From assembly GCA_026645815.1 (NCBI GenBank), contig JAPKMR010000006.1:51734-115733 (forward strand): a stretch of 64,000 bases of DNA. The letters are read 5' to 3'. How positions within the stretch are numbered: position 1 is the stretch's first letter; the number at the start of each line of letters is the position of its first letter. The translations under genes were made by a program, and so were the position numbers. This DNA comes from Anaerolineae bacterium. Its GTDB lineage: Bacteria; Chloroflexota; Anaerolineae; B4-G1; SLSP01. The notes beneath the pieces are model-generated. The model made no database searches and was not told the DNA's origin. It saw only the letters and a program-made list of their open reading frames with translations. This document shows positions 42,725-50,631 of the stretch, in pieces.

Positions 42725-43722
42725 CCCATAAGGTCCTTGGCATAGGCAAACAAAGCCGGAGCGCCGCCGGTGTGCCAGAAGAGCACCCGCTGGGCCGAGG
42801 TAAATTCTCCGCGATTGATGAGGTCCAACAATCCCCCCAGGGCGCGCCCGGTATAGACTGGGTCCACAAAAAGCCCCTCAGTGCGCGCGACCAGGCGAAT
42901 AGCCTCACGTTCGACATCGGTGACGATGCCATAACCCTGCCCTAGATAGGCATCGCGCACATCGAAATCCTCGCTTTTGAGGGAAAAATTCAGGTTCAGG
43001 AGGGCAGTGGTCTCGTGGGAGAGTTTCTCCAGGTCTTGGGTGAAAGCCGCCGCCGGCTCCGCAATGCTGATGCCTACAACGCGCGTGGGGAGCTCGAGTG
43101 CGCGTGCGCCGACCGCCATTCCGGCTTGCGTACCGCCGCTGCTGCTGGCAAATACAATCGCGTCGAACTCAAAGCCCAGCGCGCGCGTTTGCGCGGCTAG
43201 CTCTGCAATCGCCGCCACAAAACCGCAAGCGCCTAGCCCTGAGCTGCCACCGTAAGTGATGACATAGGGATTGCGCCCTTCCTGGCGGAGTGTTTCTGCT
43301 TCTGCATAGAGAGCTTTCAGTGCGGGACGCTCTCCCGCCCACCGCACTTCGGCGCCGAGTAACATATCGAGTAGATAGTTGCCTTCTAGCTCGCGGGGCG
43401 GATCGCCACGCAGCACCAGCACACAGGGTAGCCCTAGCATGGCGGCAGCAGCTGCTGTCTGCCGGGCATGATTGGATTGCTGGGCGCCCGTGGTCATGAT
43501 CACATCAGCTTGCTGTCGCAACGCCTCGGCAAGCAGAAAGTTGAGCTTGCGAACCTTGTTGCCTCCCAGTCCTAATCCGGTGAGATCGTCACGTTTGATC
43601 CAAAGTTCTGGACCACCAAGGGCTTTGGTGAGACGCGGCAATGGCGCAAGTGGGGTAGGTAGCTGGCCCAACGCGAGGGGTTGGAGTGCTTCCAAACGTT
43701 GAACGAGGCTGAAAAACACCAT
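42721..43722 (-). CDS. D-cysteine desulfhydrase / ACC deaminase family PLP enzyme
   Basis: A 333-residue fold-type II PLP enzyme of the 1-aminocyclopropane-1-carboxylate deaminase-related group. The PLP lysine lies in LGLGGNKVRKLNFLLAEAL (residue about 50). Other marks are TTGAQQSNHARQTAAAAA, the substrate loop YVITYGGSSGLGACGFVAA and the phosphate-binding FASSSGGTQAGMAVGA. It may release H2S, pyruvate and ammonia from D-cysteine, or act on ACC; the sequence does not decide. ATG 43722 has AGGAGG 8 bases upstream. Confidence 0.9.
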   Translation of the reverse strand: MVFFSLVQRLEALQPLALGQLPTPLAPLPRLTKALGGPELWIKRDDLTGLGLGGNKVRKLNFLLAEALRQQADVIMTTGAQQSNHARQTAAAAAMLGLPCVLVLRGDPPRELEGNYLLDMLLGAEVRWAGERPALKALYAEAETLRQEGRNPYVITYGGSSGLGACGFVAAIAELAAQTRALGFEFDAIVFASSSGGTQAGMAVGARALELPTRVVGISIAEPAAAFTQDLEKLSHETTALLNLNFSLKSEDFDVRDAYLGQGYGIVTDVEREAIRLVARTEGLFVDPVYTGRALGGLLDLINRGEFTSAQRVLFWHTGGAPALFAYAKDLMG

Positions 43723-43895
43723 AGCTGTGACCTCCTGATTCGGATTGTTCGTTGCAAGTGTATGATACATCGGAATAGCGAAGTGGACAACCTGCATCTG
43801 TGTTTGGATTTCGTAACTGCGCTCTTTTCTTACGGCTTGCTTGGGGTATACTAACGAAATCTGGGTATCCGATACCTTTAGGGAGTTCATGGCCT

Positions 43896-44993
43896 TTGCG
43901 CGTGTTGATGCTTTCCAAAGCCTGTATCGTGGGCACTTACCAACGAAAACTCGAGGAGCTGGCTACAGTGCCCGGTCTGGATTTGCTGGTTGCTGTGCCT
44001 GCATACTGGCGTGATGAGCGGGGTGTGACTCCGCTAGAGCGTGCCCATACTGCGGGATACCGGCTTGAGATGTTGCCGATGGCTTTGAATGGCAATTTCC
44101 ACTTGCATTTTTACCCCACCCTGGGATCCTTGCTCAGACGCGAACACCCCGATATCGTTCACATTGATGAGGAGCCTTATAATCTGGCGACTTATCATGC
44201 GAATATTCTGGCGCGGCGGCTAAAGGCGAAGACTTTGTGGTTTTCATGGCAGAATTTGCTCAGGGACTACCCGTTTCCGTTTTCCGCCATGGAGCGTTAC
44301 AATTTGCGGCATGTGGACCATGCACTCATGGGTAGCCAGAGCGCGGCGCGAGTCTGGTTGGAAAAGGGCTATCGTGGGGCTTACTCGGTTCTGCCGCAAT
44401 TTGGTGTGGATCCGGAGATCTTTTGCCCACCTGTTGCACCGCGCCCTCTCAGCCCCGTGCACCTGGCTTATGTTGGGCGGTTGGTGCCGGAAAAGGGCGT
44501 AGACCTGTTCATTGCAGCCTTGCAGGGGTTGGCTGGCGCCTGGCGGGCGACAATCCTGGGGAGCGGCCCAGAGCGCGAACGGTTGGCGACACAGGCGCAA
44601 TCTGCCGGTATCGCCGAACGGATCGAATTTCGCGCACCTCTACCTTCGACAGAAATGCCTGGCTTTTATCAGACAGTGGATGTTCTGGTGTTGCCATCGC
44701 GCACACAGCCGAACTGGATGGAGCAGTTTGGACGGGTGCTCATCGAAGCGATGGCCTGTGGCGCTGTCGTGGTAGGCGCGGCTTCGGGTGAAATCCCGGC
44801 GGTGATTGACACTGCCGGCATTGTGTTCCCGGAAGCCGATGTGCCGGCGTTTAGGGAACGGTTGGTGCAATTAGTGAACGATGGACCGTTGCGCGCGACT
44901 CTGGCTCAAGCCGGGCGGGCGCGGGTACTCTCACAGTTCACCCAACGCCACATTGCTCTGGAAACCGCGCGGGTATATCAGGGGTTGTTGTGA
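43896..44993 (+). CDS. Glycosyltransferase family 4 protein
   Basis: A 365-residue GT-B glycosyltransferase. N-terminal acceptor domain (RVLMLSKACIVGTYQRKLEE, VHIDEEPYNLATYHA); C-terminal GT4 domain (LAYVGRLVPEKGVDLFIAAL, ATILGSGPERERL, DVLVLPSRTQPNWMEQFGRV, then EAMACGAVVVGAASGEIPAV with the EX7E glutamates). I placed the start at TTG 43896, where GGGAG is 9 bases upstream; longer versions start in non-conserved sequence. Its stop overlaps the next ATG. The substrate is unknown. Confidence 0.9.
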   Translation: MRVLMLSKACIVGTYQRKLEELATVPGLDLLVAVPAYWRDERGVTPLERAHTAGYRLEMLPMALNGNFHLHFYPTLGSLLRREHPDIVHIDEEPYNLATYHANILARRLKAKTLWFSWQNLLRDYPFPFSAMERYNLRHVDHALMGSQSAARVWLEKGYRGAYSVLPQFGVDPEIFCPPVAPRPLSPVHLAYVGRLVPEKGVDLFIAALQGLAGAWRATILGSGPERERLATQAQSAGIAERIEFRAPLPSTEMPGFYQTVDVLVLPSRTQPNWMEQFGRVLIEAMACGAVVVGAASGEIPAVIDTAGIVFPEADVPAFRERLVQLVNDGPLRATLAQAGRARVLSQFTQRHIALETARVYQGLL

Positions 44994-45427
44994 TGAACCT
45001 GCGGCGTTGGTGGGTGCAAAGGGTCGCACGGTGGTATCACTTGCGTGGCGAGGCACATCGTCATCTGGGCATTACACACGGCGATGTGCAAGAACATTGG
45101 GCCGCCGTCGAAGATTTCACCCGTGCTTTAACGTTGGATTCCACCCTGCTACAGGCTTATGTGGATCGGGGGATTTTGTATTGGCGGGAATTAGGGGAGC
45201 CACAGAAAGCCCTCTGTGATTTCAACACTGCATTGGCGACGATGCCACGCCTCAGCGAGGCGTTAATCAACCGTGGTATCACGTATCAGCAACTGGGCGA
45301 TGACGCTGCAGCGCTTGCCGATTTCCGCGCCTATCTCGAAGTAGGAACGCATCCACACTGGCGCGAATATGCGCAGCGCATGTTGGTGGAGTTGGCGACC
45401 GAGCCTGGGAAGGGGGAGGGGCAATGA
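44993..45427 (+). CDS. Small TPR-repeat protein
   Basis: A 144-residue protein with about three tetratricopeptide repeats (HWAAVEDFTRALTLDSTLLQ, AYVDRGILYWRELGEPQKAL, ALINRGITYQQLGDDAAALA), a protein-interaction fold. No signal peptide. It overlaps the glycosyltransferase (TGATG; a GTG at 44990 is another possible start) and the lipoprotein (ATGA), so the three are co-translated. Confidence 0.85.
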   Translation: MNLRRWWVQRVARWYHLRGEAHRHLGITHGDVQEHWAAVEDFTRALTLDSTLLQAYVDRGILYWRELGEPQKALCDFNTALATMPRLSEALINRGITYQQLGDDAAALADFRAYLEVGTHPHWREYAQRMLVELATEPGKGEGQ

Positions 45428-46521
45428 CCTTACGGCTTTGGGTGGGTGTGTGCCTGGCGGTGTTGTTATTCTCCGGTTGCAGTGTGATATCAGCGACGCC
45501 ATCTCCAACGGCGACGCTGACGCCGGTATTACCCGAGTTGGATATGCCTGGCGCGCCCGAGAGCCTTTGTCGGGAAGCTACCCAACTGCGCCTTACGCCG
45601 CTGCTTAGGGGGTCATGGAACCTTGATAACAGTACGAACTGGCACTTAACTGCCGTAGAATCCGGAACCTCGCTGGCTACGGGTGAATGGTTGCCGCTAC
45701 AGCGCGACCTGTTGATTCCCTTCCCCGACGGGCAGCCATTGCCAACCGGGAAGTATCGCGTGGTGTTGGAAACCGGCGCGCAGGCGCTGTTGACGCATAC
45801 TTTCACGATTCTGGCGGACAAACCCGAATTACTTGATCTGCAACTGGCGCTCTCACCTGTTGGTCCGGTTGTGGCGCGCGTTCCTGATGGGGCGCGGGTT
45901 TTCTACATCCAGCTCCGTTATGCAGGTGTGTGTCCCGGAGCGCCATTGTGGCTATCGGTGAGCAATGACCTCGGGGTCATTTGCACACACTCTCTTACCT
46001 TACCGGAAATGGCGGGGGAGGCTCTGGCGGTTTGCCATCGTGCGGATGGCGATTTTTTCGCGCCGGGTTCATACCGTGCGATTCTGACACTGGCTTCGGG
46101 TTCCTGGACGCTTGATTTCAAGGTGGGTGAAGACCCAACACTGCCGCCGCCGCCGCCCACTTATGCCACCCACTGTGAGCCGTTATTTGTCGCCGCCGCA
46201 TTGGATCCCCAGTATCAGCCACTGCTGCCAAATGATCGTTTTCAGTGGTACACGCAGGCAGTGTATGTGGGCGCGACGTGTCATGAGCTGCCGCCTGCTG
46301 TGCCCTGGTCGGTGCTTTGGTACCGGCAGGGAGCGCTGGTGCGCGAATCAGAAGGGCTTTGGGATGGAGGATTGACAGGGGTGGTTTGGGATAGCTATGG
46401 AGGCTCTCCAGAGGCTCCATTTTTGCGTTCCGGAACTTATTCTGCCACGTTGGCGATATCGGGAACAGCCTGCCTCACGACCACCTTTCGTGTCATTCCC
46501 TATACGCCACCTGCCCCCTGA
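45424..46521 (+). CDS. Putative lipoprotein, unknown function
   Basis: A 365-residue protein with a lipoprotein signal peptide (LWVGVCLAVLLF, lipobox FSGC, Cys about 19) and a Thr/Pro-rich linker. The rest looks like two beta-sandwich units (about 60-220 and 240-360) with several cysteines that could form disulfides. Likely exported and membrane-anchored. I know no family. It is the last gene of the GT-TPR-lipoprotein run. Confidence 0.8.
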   Translation: MTLRLWVGVCLAVLLFSGCSVISATPSPTATLTPVLPELDMPGAPESLCREATQLRLTPLLRGSWNLDNSTNWHLTAVESGTSLATGEWLPLQRDLLIPFPDGQPLPTGKYRVVLETGAQALLTHTFTILADKPELLDLQLALSPVGPVVARVPDGARVFYIQLRYAGVCPGAPLWLSVSNDLGVICTHSLTLPEMAGEALAVCHRADGDFFAPGSYRAILTLASGSWTLDFKVGEDPTLPPPPPTYATHCEPLFVAAALDPQYQPLLPNDRFQWYTQAVYVGATCHELPPAVPWSVLWYRQGALVRESEGLWDGGLTGVVWDSYGGSPEAPFLRSGTYSATLAISGTACLTTTFRVIPYTPPAP

Positions 46522-46624
46522 TTGAAGAGCTTTTCGGCGGCTTCAGTCACAAGATTCTGCCGGTACGCGAATTCTGGCAAGAATGACAAAGTTCTGCTAA
46601 TCTGTTGCCTATACCTTTTAAATA

Positions 46625-46653
46625 TTGACAATTCACCTAGATGGCGTTACGAT
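46625..46653 (+). promoter_or_regulatory. Promoter of the first cytidylate-kinase-like gene
   Basis: TTGACA (46625-46630), 17-base spacer, TACGAT (46648-46653). Confidence 0.65.
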
Positions 46654-46706
46654 AAAATTGAAGGTTGGTATGCCGATATTGCATGGGGTACTCGAAAGGA
46701 GTTGCG

Positions 46707-47447
46707 ATGAAAACGGTGATCACCATTTCCAGACAATTGGGTAGTCAGGGAAGCTACATCGCCGCTGCCATCGCCCAAAAACTCAATCTGCGCTATCTTG
46801 ATCGGGAAATCCTGCACCGGGTCGCCGAAATGGCGGGCTATCCTGATGCTGAGATGGTGGCGCAGTTGGAGGCGCGTGAGCGTGTGCCGGGCTTGCTTGG
46901 GCGGATTTTGGCGACTTTAGAGACGATTCCGCCGGTACCGGCGGTTCCCAGCGCCACGATGCGCGAGGGCTACGTCTACGATGAGTTTGTGGCCATGTTG
47001 ATGCAGCGCGAGAACATTGACCGTGAACAGGCCTTATTGCAACTGGCAACCCAACGGCAGCGGGCTGAGTTGGCTGGGGGGTATGCCGATCTGGTGCGTC
47101 AGGTTATTCTCGAATATGCGCAGGCGGGCGATGTCATCATCGTGGGGCGTGGCGGGCAGGCGATTCTGCGGGATATGAGTGGTGTGTTGCACGTCAAGGT
47201 CGTTGGTTCAGAGGAGATGCGGACGCGGCGGCTTATGCAGCGCATGGGTGTGGATGAGAAGGAAGCATTGCGCCAGATTCATCACAGTGACCGTGAACGC
47301 ACGCGTTACCTGAAACATTTCCACGGCTTGAATTGGCATGACCCATGCCTCTATGATTTGGTGCTCAACACAGACCGCCTGGCGGTTGATGTGGCGGTAC
47401 ATTTGGTGATTGAAGCTGCACAGCGCGCGGCGCAACCGTTGCTCTAG
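46707..47447 (+). CDS. Cytidylate-kinase-like family protein, copy 1
   Basis: A 246-residue P-loop-like protein of the cytidylate kinase-like family PF13189. N-terminal VITISRQLGSQGSYIAAAIA replaces a standard Walker A lysine with a GSQGS loop, typical for the family. LNLRYLDREILHR, GDVIIVGRGGQAILRDMSG and DRERTRYLKHFHGLNW follow. Substrate is unproven; nucleotide phosphorylation is assumed from the fold. AAAGGAG precedes the ATG. The next gene is a close paralogue. Confidence 0.85.
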   Translation: MKTVITISRQLGSQGSYIAAAIAQKLNLRYLDREILHRVAEMAGYPDAEMVAQLEARERVPGLLGRILATLETIPPVPAVPSATMREGYVYDEFVAMLMQRENIDREQALLQLATQRQRAELAGGYADLVRQVILEYAQAGDVIIVGRGGQAILRDMSGVLHVKVVGSEEMRTRRLMQRMGVDEKEALRQIHHSDRERTRYLKHFHGLNWHDPCLYDLVLNTDRLAVDVAVHLVIEAAQRAAQPLL

Positions 47448-47563
47448 GCTGGCTGGGCTAAAGACCTGAAGGCCGGGAATCTTTTCTGTTGGCGCCCTCA
47501 GTGTCACTGTGGGTTCGTTCTTCCCGAAACACATCATTAGGATTGGGTTAAAAAGGAGTTCTG

Positions 47564-48286
47564 ATGAAGTTCGTGATCACGATTTCCAGAGAATTGGGCA
47601 GTCAAGGCAGCTATATTGCTACTGCTGTAGCTCAGAAGCTCAACTTACGTTATCTTGACCGTGAGATTCTGCATCGCGCCGCTGAAGTTGCCGGCCATCC
47701 GGATGATGAGATGGTAACGCAGCTCGAAGGCAAAGAGTCGGTGCCGGGGATATTGGGCCGAATTATGGAGGCTTTGCAGACAAGTGCGGCAGCTCCGTCT
47801 GAGCCAAGCGCTACCCGCCGCGAGATTTTTGTCTACGATGAGTTGGCGGCGATGATGATGCAGGCAGATGGTCTGTCACGCGAGGAGGCGATGGCCAAGA
47901 CCATTGCCCGGGAACAACGGACGGAAAAGGCGGGGGATTATGTGGATTTGGTGCGCCAGGTGATCCGTGAATATGCGGAGACAGGGGATGTCGTTATCGT
48001 GGGACGTGGCGGGCAGGTTGTCTTGCGCGATGTGCCTGGAGTCTTGCGGGTCAGAATCGGCGCTTCGGAAGAGGTTCGTATTGCGCGGGTAATGGAACGC
48101 TTCAAAGTGGACTTCAAAGAAGCCGAGCGACAGGTGCGGCAAGGCGACCGAGAGCGCTCGCGTTATATGAAGCATTTCTACGGTGTGGATTGGCAGGATT
48201 CTAAATTGTATGATCTTGTGCTTAACACCGATCGGATAGCCTTGGAGCGGGCAGTTGAACTGATCATCGCCGCAGCCCAGCCTTGA
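47564..48286 (+). CDS. Cytidylate-kinase-like family protein, copy 2
   Basis: A 240-residue paralogue of the gene before it, sharing VITISRELGSQGSYIATAVA, LNLRYLDREILHRAAEVAGH, GDVVIVGRGGQVVLRDVPG and DRERSRYMKHFYGVDWQ. The pair arose by tandem duplication and has diverged most in the middle (about residues 65-95). AAAAAGGAG lies 6 bases before the ATG. The second copy may have a distinct substrate. Confidence 0.85.
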   Translation: MKFVITISRELGSQGSYIATAVAQKLNLRYLDREILHRAAEVAGHPDDEMVTQLEGKESVPGILGRIMEALQTSAAAPSEPSATRREIFVYDELAAMMMQADGLSREEAMAKTIAREQRTEKAGDYVDLVRQVIREYAETGDVVIVGRGGQVVLRDVPGVLRVRIGASEEVRIARVMERFKVDFKEAERQVRQGDRERSRYMKHFYGVDWQDSKLYDLVLNTDRIALERAVELIIAAAQP

Positions 48287-48300
48287 GACACACCTTAATC

Positions 48301-48343
48301 ATTGATTTTTGCGGCAGGGCAAAGCTCCGCTGTGGAAAATTGA
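48301..48343 (+). repeat. Degenerate copy of the palindromic core of the family A element
   Basis: ATTGATTTTTGCGGCAGGGC followed by AAAGCTCCGCTGTGGAAAATTGA resembles the 21-bp stem-loop inside the element at 29742-29786 (ATTGATTTTTGGCGGTGGGGC) with the same AAA loop. It lies just before the thrS promoter. Confidence 0.5.
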
Positions 48344-48355
48344 CTATCTCAAAAC

Positions 48356-48384
48356 TTGACAGATTCACCGACTCTGGCTATAAT
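48356..48384 (+). promoter_or_regulatory. Promoter of the thrS T-box leader
   Basis: A full consensus promoter: TTGACA (48356-48361), 17-base spacer, TATAAT (48379-48384). Confidence 0.92.
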
Positions 48385-48390
48385 AGCTTT

Positions 48391-48643
48391 AATCTCAAAT
48401 GCTAATGCGTTGAGCGGGACGAGTACCCGGTGGAGTGTGCCAGGGATAGAGGGTCACCGACTGCAAGCCCTCTTCACACGAACTCGGCGAAAACCCCCCG
48501 CGAGCGGAGTCTAGAACGACCGCAGGTCCATTAAAGATTCCCGGGTTAGCCCGTTATAGCGAAAGAGTGCCGTTGCTAAGGCAGCGGAACTTGGGTGGAA
48601 CCACGCAGCGCCCCGCGTCCCAAGAGGATGTGGGGCGTTTTTG
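48391..48643 (+). promoter_or_regulatory. T-box riboswitch leader with threonine specifier
   Basis: A tRNA-sensing leader of about 250 nt. The AGTA of the specifier-loop E motif is at 48422-48425 region (GACGAGTACCCGG). The GAAA-ACC element at 48489-48495 gives specifier codon ACC (Thr). The T-box core TTGGGTGGAACCACG (48591-48605) is followed by a terminator stem (CGCCCC ... GGGGCG, then TTTTT at 48638-48642). Uncharged tRNA-Thr would favour the antiterminator and thrS expression. Confidence 0.9.
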
Positions 48644-48660
48644 TATCCAGGAGGTGTGTG

Positions 48661-50451
48661 ATGAAAACGTTAAGTTCAGAAGAGTATCATGCCAGTCCAT
48701 TGTACCGCATTCGCCACTCGGCGGCGCATATCATGGCAGCAGCTGTGTTGGAGATGTTCCCGGAAGGGAAGGTCGCCATCGGTCCCCCTATCGAACATGG
48801 CTTCTACTATGACTTTGACCTGCCACGTCAGCTGACCCAGGAGGACCTGGAGAAGATCGAGCTGCGGATGCGTGAACTGATTGCCTCACGTCTGGATTTC
48901 CAGTACCAGGAGATCACGCCCGAGGAGGGGCAGTCGCTGTTCGCTGACCAACCGTATAAACTGGAGCTCATCCACGATATTTTGGAGCGTGGCGCTGATG
49001 AATACGGCGAGAAGACTGAAAATCCCCAACTCTCCATTTACAGAAGCGGGGCTTTTACGGACCTGTGCCGGGGACCGCACGTTCAAAACTCCCGTGAGAT
49101 TCATCCCAAGGCAATCAAGTTGCTCAGCATTGCCGGTGCGTACTGGCGCGGTGATTCCGACCGCCCGATGCTGCAACGTATCTATGGTACGGCTTGGGAG
49201 AAACCGGAAGAGTTGCGCGAGTATCTCGATTGGATGGAAGAAGTCAAAAAACGCGATCATCGCCGGTTGATCAAGGACCTGGACCTGGTCTCCTTCCACG
49301 AGGAAGCTGGTCCTGGGCTGGCTTACTGGCACCCGCGCGGCGCTATTATGCGCAAGACCATCGAGGACTTCTGGCGTGAACGGCATATCGAAGGCGACTA
49401 TGACTTTGTCTACACGCCGCACATCGGCAAGGCATGGCTGTGGGAGACCTCCGGACACCTGGATTTCTACCGCGATAGTATGTATGCGCCGATGGAGATT
49501 GATGAGCAGGAGTATTTCATCAAGCCAATGAACTGCCCATTTCACATTTTGATTTACAAGACGCAGCTGCGCTCGTACCGCGAGCTGCCGTTGCGCTGGG
49601 CAGAGCTGGGGACGGTGTATCGCTTTGAAAAGAGTGGTGTGCTGCACGGGTTGCTGCGCGTGCGTGGTTTCACGCAGGATGATGCGCACATCATCTGTAC
49701 GCCGGAGCAGATCGAATCTGAGGCATTGCGGGTGCTGCGTTTTTCGCTGTCGCTGCTGCGAGCCTTCGGTTTTGAGCAGATCGAAGCCTATCTTTCCACG
49801 CGCCCGGAGAAAGCCGTGGGCGAACCGGCGCGGTGGGAACAGGCGCAGGAATCGCTGCTGCGCGCCATCAATGCTGAGAACCTGGTTTACCAGGTAGATG
49901 AGGGTGGCGGCGCGTTCTACGGTCCCAAGATTGATCTCAAGATCAAGGATGCTCTGGGCCGCGAGTGGCAACTGACGACGATTCAGTTCGATTTCAATGA
50001 GCCAGAGCGTTTCGATATGACCTACGTAGGCGAGGATGGGCAGGAACACCGGCCTTATATGGTGCACCGTGCGCTGCTCGGCTCGCTGGAGCGCTTCTTT
50101 GGCATTCTGGTGGAGCATTACGCAGGCGCATTCCCGGTGTGGTTGGCTCCAGAGCAAGCGCGGGTTATTCCCATTGCCGATCGCCATGTGGAATACGCTA
50201 AACAGGTTGAGGCGCAGCTGCGTAAGGCACGCCTCCGGGTCAAGACGGATGATTCCTCTGCGCGCATGAATGCGAAAATTCGCGAGGCGCAGCTGATGAA
50301 GGTACCCTATATGCTTGTCGTTGGGGACCAGGAAGTGGAGGCGGGTGCGGTGGCTGTACGCTTGCGCAGCGGTAAGAATCTCGGAGCGCTACCGGTGGCG
50401 GATTTCATTGCCCTGGCGCAAAAGGCGATTGAGGAGCACGCACTCGAGTAA
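48661..50451 (+). CDS. thrS: Threonyl-tRNA synthetase lacking the N-terminal TGS domain
   Basis: Class II synthetase charging tRNA-Thr, 596 residues. It begins directly with the editing-type N2 domain (YRIRHSAAHIMAAAVLEMFP, IGPPIEHGFYYDFDL; the HxxxH pair RHSAAH is visible, and the second motif lies near LCRGPHV). The TGS domain of about 60 residues found in most bacterial ThrRS is missing. The catalytic core has motif 2 (YRFEKSGVLHGLLRVRGFTQ, then DDAHIIC) and motif 3 region MVHRALLGSLERFFGIL. The anticodon domain runs to the end (QARVIPIADRHVEYAKQVEA). ATG 48661 follows AGGAGG; an in-frame start at 48595 lies inside the T-box. Controlled by the upstream T-box. Confidence 0.96.
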   Translation: MKTLSSEEYHASPLYRIRHSAAHIMAAAVLEMFPEGKVAIGPPIEHGFYYDFDLPRQLTQEDLEKIELRMRELIASRLDFQYQEITPEEGQSLFADQPYKLELIHDILERGADEYGEKTENPQLSIYRSGAFTDLCRGPHVQNSREIHPKAIKLLSIAGAYWRGDSDRPMLQRIYGTAWEKPEELREYLDWMEEVKKRDHRRLIKDLDLVSFHEEAGPGLAYWHPRGAIMRKTIEDFWRERHIEGDYDFVYTPHIGKAWLWETSGHLDFYRDSMYAPMEIDEQEYFIKPMNCPFHILIYKTQLRSYRELPLRWAELGTVYRFEKSGVLHGLLRVRGFTQDDAHIICTPEQIESEALRVLRFSLSLLRAFGFEQIEAYLSTRPEKAVGEPARWEQAQESLLRAINAENLVYQVDEGGGAFYGPKIDLKIKDALGREWQLTTIQFDFNEPERFDMTYVGEDGQEHRPYMVHRALLGSLERFFGILVEHYAGAFPVWLAPEQARVIPIADRHVEYAKQVEAQLRKARLRVKTDDSSARMNAKIREAQLMKVPYMLVVGDQEVEAGAVAVRLRSGKNLGALPVADFIALAQKAIEEHALE

Positions 50452-50482
50452 TCTGGTTGCGCGCCCGGCAAGTCTGATTTGA

Positions 50483-50532
50483 AAAGAAAGCCATCTCTGC
50501 GGAAATCTTGCAGAGATGGCTTTCTTTGTTTT
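50483..50532 (+). terminator. Terminator of thrS
   Basis: An 18-bp perfect stem (50483-50500 with 50510-50527, loop 9) followed by T-rich sequence. Confidence 0.92.
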
Positions 50533-50631
50533 CGAAAAGTGTCTTTGTGGCTTTTCGACTGCCTGAATAGGTTTATACTCAGATATGCTGTCAGGTGAGG
50601 CGTTTAACTAGAGGCTGATAAGGGATGCGTG

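Noticed and set aside
48886..50187. A 433-codon open frame opposite thrS
   Set aside because: It lies wholly antisense to the strongly conserved thrS and has no domain; it is a codon-usage shadow.
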